This document shows positions 53,570 through 61,331 of a stretch of DNA of 64,000 nt, piece after piece. The notes beneath the pieces are model-generated. The model saw only the letters and a program-made list of their open reading frames with translations, did no database searches and was not told the origin of the DNA. Both the position numbers and the translations under genes were made by a program. Positions within the stretch are counted from its first letter, which is position 1, and every line of letters begins with the position of its first letter. This DNA is from Plantactinospora alkalitolerans (GTDB lineage: Bacteria; Actinomycetota; Actinomycetes; Mycobacteriales; Micromonosporaceae), in NCBI RefSeq assembly GCF_015690345.1, contig NZ_JADPUN010000148.1, forward strand, positions 1 to 64,000, in the 5' to 3' direction.

Positions 53570-53755
53570 ATGAGCACCATGCCGGACCGGGAACTGGTCG
53601 ACCGGTTCCGGGCCAACGGCGGCAGGCAGAAGCCGTGCCAGGCCGGCTTCAAGGCGGCGTACGCCGGCAGCGTCGAGGAGGGCGCCAGGATTGCGTACCA
53701 GCGGTGGCCCAACGGGCCGGCGCTCGTGGCGCCGGCCCCGCTGTTCTCGACTGGT
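53570..53755 (+). pseudogene. F420-dependent LLM-class oxidoreductase, C-terminal remnant
   Basis: The frame reads MPDRELVDRFRANGG, then KPCQAGFKAAYAGSVEEGARIAYQRWPN, the C-terminal segment of TIGR03557-type F420-dependent glucose-6-phosphate dehydrogenase-like proteins. The TIM-barrel core is missing, and after the WPN the frame runs into the end of the opposite-strand gene. Truncation remnant. Confidence 0.5.
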
Positions 53756-54316
53756 TCAGGCGCGGAAGAAGGTGCACTGGAAGGCCATGTCGTCCACCCG
53801 TACGGCACCGCTGCCACCGAGCAGGGAGACCCGGATGAACACCTGGGTCGGACCGTCCGCGTAGCTGGCCACGTCGTGCCGCCGCCAGGCGGTGTCGGTG
53901 ATGCGGACGGTGCGTAGTGCGAGATAGGTCCAGCTCGCCGGATCGATCACCTCGACGTTGAGCACCGCCGGTCCGCTCACCCCCCGGACGAAGAACCCTC
54001 CGCCGCAGGTGGTGGAGTGCCCGGCGGTACGCGGCCGGACGGTGAGCAGCTTGCCCACCCCGGACCAACCGCCGGCCGATGTCGTGAGGATGGCGTTGTT
54101 GGAACCGGATCGGGCCGTTCCCGTACCCAGCTCGAATGCGCCGCTGCCGGCGCCCGAGCGGTGGAACTCCCACACCGCTGCCGGATCCCCCTCGAATCCG
54201 TCAGTGTGCTGCCAGAGGTCCGCCTGAGCGGGGCCGACGGCCACGGTCAGGGCCACCGTCGTCGCCATGACGGCCGCGGCGGTGAGGCGTGCGGCTCTGG
54301 TGAATGCGGCTCTCAT
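53756..54316 (-). CDS. secreted protein, jelly-roll/lectin-like, in an operon with the S1 protease
   Basis: 186 residues. The signal peptide is clear (RLTAAAVMATTVALTVAVGPAQAD, residues 10-33 in parts). The rest has beta-sandwich character (GSGAFELGTGTARSGSNNAIL, VFIRVSLLGGSGAVRVDDMAFQC) like extracellular carbohydrate-binding or CUB-type modules. It lies 29 bp downstream of the S1 protease gene on the same strand and is probably co-transcribed with it, so it may accompany the protease outside the cell. Confidence 0.65.
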   Translation of the reverse strand: MRAAFTRAARLTAAAVMATTVALTVAVGPAQADLWQHTDGFEGDPAAVWEFHRSGAGSGAFELGTGTARSGSNNAILTTSAGGWSGVGKLLTVRPRTAGHSTTCGGGFFVRGVSGPAVLNVEVIDPASWTYLALRTVRITDTAWRRHDVASYADGPTQVFIRVSLLGGSGAVRVDDMAFQCTFFRA

Positions 54317-54344
54317 CCCTGTCTCCTTCGCTCGTCGCCGCTCG

Positions 54345-55595
54345 TCACGACGCGCCGTAGATGACGACCTGGTACGCGTTGATCGCCTCTCCCACCGGCT
54401 GGTGCCAGGTTCGCGGGGTGGCGTTGCACTGGCTGCCGTTCCGGTTCGCGTGCGAGTTCAGCCCGTACGCGGTGTTGTTGCCGAAAAGCGGTCCACCGCT
54501 GTCGCCGCCGAGGGTGCAGATGTTGGTCTCGACCATCTGGCGTACGGTGCCGCCCGTGCCGTTGACCGTCACGTTGGTCCTGAGCACGGAGCCGCACCTG
54601 AATCCGGTGGTCTTGCCCGAGTTGCAGACCGAGAGCCCGCTCACGGCCGTCGCCCAACCGTGGATGCTCCGGTTCGTGCCGTTCCACAGGTTGATGACGC
54701 CGGTCGGCCAGACCGACGCACCGTTCATCCAGATGAGGCCGTAGTCGTTCTCCGGGTAGTTGCTCTCCAGCGACGGCCCGACGTCCTGCCCGTTGGGCAG
54801 CGTCCAGTGCGGGAAGCCCTGCGTGCAGTGCCCGGCCGTGATGATGTAGTTGAAGGTGAAGTCGGTGGCGGTGAAGCCGACCGAGCAGCCGCCCAACGCG
54901 TCCGCGCTGGAGATCCCGACGTTCGGCTGGATCTGGCCGGCGCTGGTCTCGAACCGGACCGCCGCGCCGAACTTGCGCGCCGCCGAGCGTTGCGTGGCGT
55001 TCTTCGCCCCCGACGCCGGCAGGCTCACCACCACCTGGTTGGTCTCCGGGTCCACCCCCCAGGTCGTGTTCGGTTCGCTGGCCGCGGTCTCCAGGGCCTG
55101 CTGGATGGTCTGAAGTTGCCGTTCGCCACGGGCGACGAGCCGCGCCTTCGCGCCGGCGGCGGTCACCTTCGCGGCGGCCGAGGTGTCGGTGACCGTGACG
55201 ACGAGGTCGCCGTCGGACAGGTACGCGCCGCCGGAGCTGGCACCCAGCTCGGTGGTCAACCGGTTGGCGAGTCGCACATTGGCGTTCTCGGCGCGGAGCA
55301 GCTTCTCGGCGGCATCGCGGCTGATGCCCCGCTGCTCGGCGATCGCCCCGGCCATGTCCGCCGCCCCGTCCGCCCGGGACCCGTCGGCCACGCCGCCGGC
55401 CGGGGCCAGGGTCGCCGCGCCATCGGTCCGGGCCGAGTCTGCCGCACCCGCGGGCAGGACCGGCCGGTCGACCGGCCCGGCCGCCGCGGCCGTCGGGACG
55501 AGGGCCACCGTCGCCACGACGGCGAGTGCCATCGCGAGCGTGGACCTGCGGCTCGGTCTTTTCGTACGCGGGTGGCTGACAACACGTTCTGACAT
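54345..55595 (-). CDS. streptogrisin/alpha-lytic-type S1 protease with pro-region
   Basis: 416 residues. A signal peptide (residues 16-40) precedes a pro-region (about 41-225) rich in Ala, which in this family acts as a folding chaperone. The catalytic triad is complete: His256 (TAGHC), Asp284 (NDYGL) and Ser366 (GDSGGP), with disulfide-forming Cys nearby. It should be secreted and self-activated. The serpin gene at 52240 and a secreted beta-sandwich protein accompany it. Substrate preference is not clear from the sequence. Confidence 0.92.
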   Translation of the reverse strand: MSERVVSHPRTKRPSRRSTLAMALAVVATVALVPTAAAAGPVDRPVLPAGAADSARTDGAATLAPAGGVADGSRADGAADMAGAIAEQRGISRDAAEKLLRAENANVRLANRLTTELGASSGGAYLSDGDLVVTVTDTSAAAKVTAAGAKARLVARGERQLQTIQQALETAASEPNTTWGVDPETNQVVVSLPASGAKNATQRSAARKFGAAVRFETSAGQIQPNVGISSADALGGCSVGFTATDFTFNYIITAGHCTQGFPHWTLPNGQDVGPSLESNYPENDYGLIWMNGASVWPTGVINLWNGTNRSIHGWATAVSGLSVCNSGKTTGFRCGSVLRTNVTVNGTGGTVRQMVETNICTLGGDSGGPLFGNNTAYGLNSHANRNGSQCNATPRTWHQPVGEAINAYQVVIYGAS

Positions 55596-55925
55596 TCACC
55601 GCTCCCATCACGAGGGGACTGGTGCGCTGGGTCAGGAGCCGGACGGCCCGGACCGAGCGGTCATCGTCGCAATCGGGAGCGGCGCCCCGAGTGGAATGTT
55701 GGACGCGGCTGGACACGGCTGGACAGGTGACTCCGGCGGCTACGAGCGGACGTCGGCCGTTGTCGACGTGGTGCCGGGGCCAGTTCTACCAGCGGTTCAC
55801 CGACGAGGATCCGTTGTGCCGCCGGAGCGCGGTCGGCGAGGTCGTGGAAGATGTAGACATCGGCGGGGCGGCTCCGACGTACCAGGTGAGCGACGGAACG
55901 GCCGTCGTGCGCACTAGGAGGCCCG
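55596..55925. other. intergenic stretch between divergent units, no gene seen
   Basis: 330 bp. It holds promoters for the protease and the YciI-like gene; the latter has a GGAGG ribosome site at its end. A frame within is pattern-free. Confidence 0.4.
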
Positions 55926-56318
55926 ATGAAGTACGTCATTCTGATCCACTCGAACCCGCAGCCCTGGGGGCATCCGACGAGTGACTACCTCGCGGCCCAC
56001 CAGGCACTGCCCACCGACGTCCGCGACCGGCTGAACGCTGAGTTCGAGCAGGTGATGACCGAGCTGCAGGCCAACGGCGAACTGCTCGGCGGTGAGGCAC
56101 TCGGCGACCCGGCCAACGCCCGACTGTACCGGTGGCGTGACGGCGAACCGCTCGCGAGCGACGGGCCGTACTCGGAGGCGAAGGAGCATCTCGCCGGATT
56201 CTTCCTCGTCGACGTCGACAGCCAGGCGCGTGCCGAGGAGGTCGCCGCTCGGTTCTCCGGCCCGGACGAGACGGTGGAGCTGCGGCCGCTGATGTGGCCG
56301 GGTGGCGACGACCAGTGA
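55926..56318 (+). CDS. YciI/DGPF-domain protein, partner of an ECF42 sigma factor
   Basis: 130 residues. MKYVILIHSNP opens the YciI barrel; DGEPLASDGPYSEAKEHLAGFFLVD carries the DGP-F/Y motif that names the family. DGPF proteins are co-encoded with group ECF42 sigma factors and are thought to be their regulon members. The stop codon overlaps the GTG start of the sigma gene by four bases (GTGA), so the two are translationally coupled. Ribosome site GGAGG precedes the ATG. Confidence 0.88.
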   Translation: MKYVILIHSNPQPWGHPTSDYLAAHQALPTDVRDRLNAEFEQVMTELQANGELLGGEALGDPANARLYRWRDGEPLASDGPYSEAKEHLAGFFLVDVDSQARAEEVAARFSGPDETVELRPLMWPGGDDQ

Positions 56319-57529
56319 CGCGTTCGGTCCTCGAGGACGTGTGGCGCCGGGAGGCACCGCACGTCCTCGGGGCACTGCTGCGCCGGTACGGCGATCTCGG
56401 CGACTGCGAGGAGGCGCTGCAGGACGCCGCCGAGGCGGCCGCCGCCAGGTGGCCCGTCGACGGAGTGCCCGACGTGCCGAGAGCTTGGCTGATCACCGTT
56501 GCTTCGCGAAGGCTGATCGACCGGGCCCGGACGGACTCGGCCCGGGTCCGTCGCGAGACGCTGGACGCGGCCCGACGGCCGTACGCGATGGAGGAGGTAA
56601 CCACCCACGACCGTGACGACACGCTACGGCTGTTCTTCCTCTGCTGCCATCCTGCACTGACACGCCCATCGCAGGTCGCGCTCTGCCTACGGGCGGTGGC
56701 CGGCCTCGGCGTGGAGCAGATCGCGGCCGCATACCTCGTCCCGGTCCGCACGATGACGCAACGCCTCAGTCGTGCGCGTCTGGCGCTGCGCCAGGCCGGT
56801 GCGCGGTTCGTCCTGCCGTCGCAGCGGGACCTGCCCGACCGGGTCGCCGCGGTCATCGACGTGTGCCACCTGGTGTTCACCGAGGGGTACGCGCGGACAT
56901 CGGGCGAGGCGCTGCTCGACGTCCTGCTCGCCGAGGAGGCGATCCGGCTCGTCCGGCAGTTGCGCGCCGCGCTGCCCGACCATGCCGAGGTCGCCGGTGC
57001 GCTCGCCCTTCTGCTGCTCACCCACGCCCGATCTCCCGCCCGGGTCGACGCCGCCGGTGATCTCGTGCCGCTCGCGGAGCAGGACCGATCACTCTGGCGG
57101 CGCGACCTGATCACCGAGGGCGTCGAACTGCTGGAGCGGACCCTGCCCCGCGGCCACGTGGGCAGGTTCCAACTACAGGCCGCGATCTCCGCCGTACACG
57201 CGGAGGCCGTGATGTACCGGGAGACCGACTGGCTCCAGATCAGCCTGCTCTATGACATGTTGAGCCGGATCGCGCCGGGTCCGGCCGTCACCCTGAACCA
57301 CGCGGTCGCCGTCGCCATGGCACACGAACCCGCGGCCGGTCTCGCCATGCTCGAACCGCTACGGGAGCACCCCGCAATGCAACGCCACCACAGGCTGTAC
57401 GCCGTGCGCGGGCACCTGCTCGACCTCGACGGCGACGCCGAAGGCGCGAAGGAGCAGTACCGGATTGCCGCCCGGCTGACGGCGAGCCTGCCGGAGCAGC
57501 GGTACCTCAATCGGAAGCTGGCCGGCTGA
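56315..57529 (+). CDS. ECF42-type RNA polymerase sigma factor with C-terminal TPR extension
   Basis: 404 residues. Sigma-70 region 2 is at about 5-75 (LEDVWRREAPHVLGALLRRYGD, ALQDAAEAA, AWLITVASRRLIDRARTDS) and region 4 near 120-175 (RAVAGLGVEQIAAAYLVPVRTMTQRLSRARLAL). The remaining 220 residues are TPR-like helices (DFQL-type AISAVHAEA, LYDMLSRIAPGPAVTLNHAVAVAM), the long extension that marks ECF42. No anti-sigma factor is seen, as usual for this group. The GTG start overlaps the DGPF gene. Confidence 0.9.
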   Translation: MTRSVLEDVWRREAPHVLGALLRRYGDLGDCEEALQDAAEAAAARWPVDGVPDVPRAWLITVASRRLIDRARTDSARVRRETLDAARRPYAMEEVTTHDRDDTLRLFFLCCHPALTRPSQVALCLRAVAGLGVEQIAAAYLVPVRTMTQRLSRARLALRQAGARFVLPSQRDLPDRVAAVIDVCHLVFTEGYARTSGEALLDVLLAEEAIRLVRQLRAALPDHAEVAGALALLLLTHARSPARVDAAGDLVPLAEQDRSLWRRDLITEGVELLERTLPRGHVGRFQLQAAISAVHAEAVMYRETDWLQISLLYDMLSRIAPGPAVTLNHAVAVAMAHEPAAGLAMLEPLREHPAMQRHHRLYAVRGHLLDLDGDAEGAKEQYRIAARLTASLPEQRYLNRKLAG

Positions 57530-57846
57530 GGATCACGGGCTCGACCGGACCTACCGGAGATCTTGGCCGGCGCACAACCTTGGAGCGCACCTCCAGATCG
57601 TCACATCATGACTACTCGCTCGGAGCAGTCTTGATCGTTAGTTCTTGCAAGGGGGGGAGGCGCTGGTTTCGGCTGGTAGGCGCACCGGGACAACCAGCCG
57701 GGCGACTGCCGAGAACAGCGTGCCCCGCGTGACTTGGCTCGTTGGCTTCCGGTCCGTCTGGCGTGGTTCCCGATCTTTTGCGGCACGCCCCGGTCTCCAG
57801 CAACAGAGCTCCACATCGCCAACGAACAGAGACGAGGCCCCGAGAT
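57530..57846. other. intergenic stretch, no gene seen
   Basis: 317 bp between the sigma factor gene and the SnoaL-like gene. No clear signal; the SnoaL promoter is likely near its end. Confidence 0.35.
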
Positions 57847-58215
57847 ATGACGAGTGATCCGATGAAAGAAGTGCTGGACCGGTGGAAGGCGGCGTTCGAC
57901 GGCCATCAGGTGGACGCCATGGCGGACCTGTTCACTCCGGATGCCCTCTTCCAGGGGTTCGGGCCCGAGGTCGTGGTCGGCCGAGAGGCGGTGCACGACT
58001 ATTACGAGTCGGTGCCCGATAACCGGGATGCCGAGGTGACCCTGCTGCACACGTACATGATCGGGCAGGAGGTAGCCGGTGGGTTCGCGGGCGTCACCTT
58101 TCGGGACCCGACGGGTTGGGAAGCCCCGGTGCAACTGTCGCTGGTTCTTCAGCTCAGCGAGGGCGGCTGGCGGATCCGGCAGTACCACGTGTCCCGGATC
58201 AGTAAGGAGCACTGA
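57847..58215 (+). CDS. SnoaL/NTF2-like protein
   Basis: 122 residues. EVLDRWKAAFDGHQVDAMADLFTPDALFQGFGPEVVVGREAVHDYY is the usual start of a SnoaL-like cone, ending in GWRIRQYHVSRI. This family contains isomerases and many without assigned reactions. ATG 57847 has a GAGAT leader. Its neighbour on the other strand is a muconolactone isomerase-like gene. Confidence 0.82.
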   Translation: MTSDPMKEVLDRWKAAFDGHQVDAMADLFTPDALFQGFGPEVVVGREAVHDYYESVPDNRDAEVTLLHTYMIGQEVAGGFAGVTFRDPTGWEAPVQLSLVLQLSEGGWRIRQYHVSRISKEH

Positions 58216-58275
58216 GCCTTCACCGCGGCGCGACGCACCATCGCCGCGTGGCAAACAGTGGCAGCGGGTACCGAA

Positions 58276-58578
58276 TCACGCGGGCAGGTCGGCTTTGCCG
58301 GGGTCGTTGGGGTGGGCCTCCAACTCGGTGATGGCCGGTGTCATCCACGGGCGCAACGGCAGTGTCCCGAGTACCTTTTCGTGCAGTTCGGCCTCGTCGG
58401 CGGCACGCCACAGCCCGATGCTGCGCAACTCGCCGACAGGACGCCACAGCCGCACCAGGTGACCGGCGGCGGCCAGTTCCCCGGCCCGTGCCTTTTCGGC
58501 GGCACGGCGTCGATCGACCTCGGCCGGGTCGGTGCCCTCTGGGACATCAGTGACGAGCTCCACCAGAAACTCCTTCAT
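58276..58578 (-). CDS. muconolactone delta-isomerase-like protein
   Basis: 100 residues. MKEFLVELVTDVPEGTDPAEVDRRRAAEKARAGELAAAGHLVRLWRPVG in parts matches the ferredoxin-like MIase family (PF02426), which opens a lactone in aromatic-ring breakdown. The start ATG at 58578 has a GGAG site 9 bp away; ATG 58593 is an alternative. No other ring-cleavage gene is next to it, so the true substrate may differ. Confidence 0.75.
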   Translation of the reverse strand: MKEFLVELVTDVPEGTDPAEVDRRRAAEKARAGELAAAGHLVRLWRPVGELRSIGLWRAADEAELHEKVLGTLPLRPWMTPAITELEAHPNDPGKADLPA

Positions 58579-58730
58579 GTCCGCATACTCCATCTGCTCA
58601 GTTGGCTGCGGATTGCTTCTGCGGCGGTACCTGCAGTAGGTCGAGGCAATTACGCCACAGTGTCTCAAGGCGCGTCGGATCGTTTAGCAGTTTCGCGAGC
58701 AGCACGCGTCCCTCGATCGGTGGGTCGGGG

Positions 58731-59120
58731 TCACGCCTGGACGGCGCCCCGGGCGGCGGTGAACTGTGCTTCCATCGTGTCGCGCAGTGCGAGCATCCCG
58801 CTGAGTGGGCGGATCATCACCACGAGTTCGTCGATCGCGCCGTGGTCGTCGAGATGCAGGAAGTCGCTGCCCTCGATCTGCTGGTCGGCGACGCGTGCCT
58901 GGAAGACCAGCGCGTGGTCGGCCGCGTCCTCGGCGCCGATCTCGCGTACGTATCGGAAGTCCTGGAAGACCTGGGCGACGGCGCGCAGGATCGGCGCGAC
59001 GGCGGCCCGGCCCCGGTAGGGCTTGAACGCGATCGGGCTGCGGAAGACGACGTCGTCGGAGAGCAGCGCCACGGCCGCGTCGATGTCTCGGGCCTCGATG
59101 GCGACTCGGAAGGGATGCAT
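58731..59120 (-). CDS. SnoaL/NTF2-like protein, PadR-linked
   Basis: 129 residues. HPFRVAIEARDIDAAVALLSDDVVFRSP opens a typical SnoaL fold; YRGRAAVAPILRAVAQVFQDFRY follows. The start at 59120 has a GAGGTCA site. It is divergent from the PadR gene at 59194 across 73 bp, so it is likely the PadR target. Confidence 0.8.
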   Translation of the reverse strand: MHPFRVAIEARDIDAAVALLSDDVVFRSPIAFKPYRGRAAVAPILRAVAQVFQDFRYVREIGAEDAADHALVFQARVADQQIEGSDFLHLDDHGAIDELVVMIRPLSGMLALRDTMEAQFTAARGAVQA

Positions 59121-59193
59121 GACTTGACCTCTCATTAGACAACAAGTTGAATAGGTGCCAATGAGACTAATGCAATCTTCGGGAGTTGTGTAG

Positions 59194-59784
59194 ATGGCGC
59201 TGCGCCACGCTGTCCTGGCCGCCCTGTCCGAGGGCGAGGCGTCGGGATACGAGTTGTCCAAGAACTTCGACGTCTCGGTCGCCAACTTCTGGTCGGCCAC
59301 CCCGCAGCAGCTCTACCGCGAACTCGAACGCCTCGAGGCGGACGGACTGCTGCACGGGCGCGTGGTCGAGCAGCAGCGCCGGCCGAACAAGCGGGTGTTC
59401 CGGCTGACCGACGCCGGCCGCGCGGAGCTGCGCGCCTTCGTCGCGCAACCGGCCAGGCCGACCGCGATCCGCGACGACCTCCTGGTCAAGTTGCAGGCCG
59501 CCGACACCGAGGACCTGCCCTCGGTACGGAACGCCCTGACCAGCCGGCTGGAGCAGGCCCGCGACAAACTCGCCCGCTACGACCGCCTCCGCGACGCCCT
59601 CCTCGACGGACGCGACGAGGACACGTACCTGCGCGACACCGAACGGATCGGCCCCTATCTCACGCTGCTCGGCGGACGCATGTACGAGCAACAGAACATC
59701 TCCTGGTGCACGACCGTCCTCGGCCTGCTCGACGAGCGGATGCAGGGGCAGCACACGGGTGCGTCGAACGAGGAACGGACGTAG
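59194..59784 (+). CDS. PadR-family transcriptional regulator
   Basis: 196 residues. The winged helix is at 1-80 (LRHAVLAALSEGEASGYELSKNFDVSVANFWSATPQQLYRELERLEADGLL in segments), followed by a C-terminal helical dimerisation region (residues about 95-185), the layout of PadR subfamily 1. It is divergent from a SnoaL-like gene. Short words TCATTAG and CTAATG surround position 59136-59175 and could be part of its operator. Confidence 0.88.
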   Translation: MALRHAVLAALSEGEASGYELSKNFDVSVANFWSATPQQLYRELERLEADGLLHGRVVEQQRRPNKRVFRLTDAGRAELRAFVAQPARPTAIRDDLLVKLQAADTEDLPSVRNALTSRLEQARDKLARYDRLRDALLDGRDEDTYLRDTERIGPYLTLLGGRMYEQQNISWCTTVLGLLDERMQGQHTGASNEERT

Positions 59785-59954
59785 GGCGCCGCGCAGGGCC
59801 ATGGCACCCAAGCCGTACACCAATCTCATAGGGCCGGGCACCGAGGGCTGTAGCTGGTAACTGCACCCGGCATGGTCCGAACGCCGGTGCCAACTCGACC
59901 TGACCCAGTCCGACCTGGCCGACCTGCTCGCCAGGCGCGGCCTGCGGAACCGCC

Positions 59955-61079
59955 CTAGAAGGTGATCACCTGCCGGGTCAGGGTGGCGGAAGCGAGCGCG
60001 TCGAAGCCCGCGTTGATCTCGTTGAGCCGCAGGTGCCCGCCGAGCAGCAGGTCGGCCGGGAGCAGACCGGCCTGGTACAGGGCGACGTAGCGCGGGATGT
60101 CCCGGCGCGGGACGGCGCCGCCCAGATATGACCCGCGCAGCGTGCGCTCCTCCGCGACCAGGGAGACCGCCGGGATCGACAGGACCTGCCGCGGGTCCGG
60201 CAGCCCGACGGTGACGGTGGTGCCGCCCCGCCGGGTGGCGGCATAGGCCGTGGCGAGCACGGCGGCGCTACCGACCGCCTCGATCGCGATGTCGGCGCCG
60301 CCGGAGGTGAGGTCGCGTACCGCGGCGACCGTGTCCGGATCGCCGGCCAGCGTGTGGGTGGCGCCGGCGGCCAGCGCGACGGGGTGCTTGGCGGTCACGG
60401 GGTCGACGGCGACGATCGGATGACAACCGGCGGCCCGGGCGCCCATCACCGCCGCGAGGCCGACGCCGCCGAGGCCGAACACCACGGCGGCGGTACCGGG
60501 CCGGGCCTGCGCGGTGTTGACGACCGCGCCGACGCCGGTGAGCAGCGCGCAGCCGAACAGCGCCGCCCGGTCCATCGGCAGCGACCGGTCGACCGGTACG
60601 AGCGACTCCGCCGCCGCGACCGTGTACTCGCTGAACGCGGAGACGCCGAGATGGTGGTGCAGTTCGCGACCGGCGCGCCGGAACGGCCGGTGCCCGCGCA
60701 GCAGCGTCCCGGCGGTGTTGGCGGCGGCACCGGGCTCGCAGAGCGCCGGTCGCCCCGACTGGCAGGGCAGGCAGCCGCCGCAGGCTGGCACGAACGCGAA
60801 CACCACGTGGTCGTCGACGCGCACGCCGCGTACATCGGGGCCGACCTCGACCACCACGCCGGCGGCCTCGTGGCCGAGCACCATGGGCAGCGGTCGTGGC
60901 CGCGAACCGTCGACCACCGACAGGTCGGAGTGGCAGAGCCCGGCGGCACCGACCCGTACCAGCACCTCGCCGGCGCCGGGCGGGTGCAGCTCGAGGTCGC
61001 CGACGGTCAGGGGCCGGCTGTGCGCGTAGGGCCTCGGTCGGCCGCTCTCCTCCAGGACGGCCGCGCGGGCCGTGATCAC
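59955..61079 (-). CDS. zinc-dependent alcohol dehydrogenase (MDR family)
   Basis: 374 residues. Catalytic zinc ligands: C49 (GLCHSD), H70-E71 (GHEAAG) and a later Cys. Structural zinc ligands: C100, C103, C106 and C114 (CGGCLPCQSGRPALC). The Rossmann motif GLGGVG (near 200) binds NAD(P). This matches class-III-type alcohol/formaldehyde dehydrogenases of actinomycetes, some of which use mycothiol. The substrate is not determinable. It ends beside the PadR gene and starts divergent from the peptide-import operon. Confidence 0.88.
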   Translation of the reverse strand: MITARAAVLEESGRPRPYAHSRPLTVGDLELHPPGAGEVLVRVGAAGLCHSDLSVVDGSRPRPLPMVLGHEAAGVVVEVGPDVRGVRVDDHVVFAFVPACGGCLPCQSGRPALCEPGAAANTAGTLLRGHRPFRRAGRELHHHLGVSAFSEYTVAAAESLVPVDRSLPMDRAALFGCALLTGVGAVVNTAQARPGTAAVVFGLGGVGLAAVMGARAAGCHPIVAVDPVTAKHPVALAAGATHTLAGDPDTVAAVRDLTSGGADIAIEAVGSAAVLATAYAATRRGGTTVTVGLPDPRQVLSIPAVSLVAEERTLRGSYLGGAVPRRDIPRYVALYQAGLLPADLLLGGHLRLNEINAGFDALASATLTRQVITF

Positions 61080-61115
61080 AGTGCGGAACTACTACGCATG
61101 GCCCACCACCATCAG

Positions 61116-61132
61116 ATGGAACGACATTTCAT
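61116..61132. promoter_or_regulatory. 17-bp operator-like element, copy 1
   Basis: ATGGAACGACATTTCAT. It matches the reverse complement of the element at 61271-61287 at 14 of 17 positions, and its first nine bases are repeated inverted at 61152-61160. It lies in the gap between the alcohol dehydrogenase and the importer operon. Confidence 0.55.
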
Positions 61133-61270
61133 TTGGACGCTAGGCACGACATCGTTCCATGTCAACAGGCTGCCGGGAGCGGTTCGATCACCATCGTCGG
61201 CCTATGTGGACGGTCGTGAACTGCCTCTTGACAGAGCCGATCCCGGCCGCGAATGATCCCGGGTCACAAC

Positions 61271-61287
61271 ATGAAACGAAGTTCCAT
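61271..61287. promoter_or_regulatory. 17-bp operator-like element, copy 2
   Basis: ATGAAACGAAGTTCCAT, itself an imperfect palindrome of TGAAAC and GTTCCA around GAA. It lies 45 bp upstream of the substrate-binding protein gene, near where a repressor would act on the importer promoter. Confidence 0.55.
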
Positions 61288-61331
61288 TCGACTCGGTCGT
61301 GCTCTCTAACTCTGCTCACCTGGGGGCAGCA

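Noticed and set aside
59785-59954. Segment reading RRCQLDLTQSDLADLLARRGL
   Set aside because: Resembles an HTH helix pair but is only about 30 residues with no start; left out.
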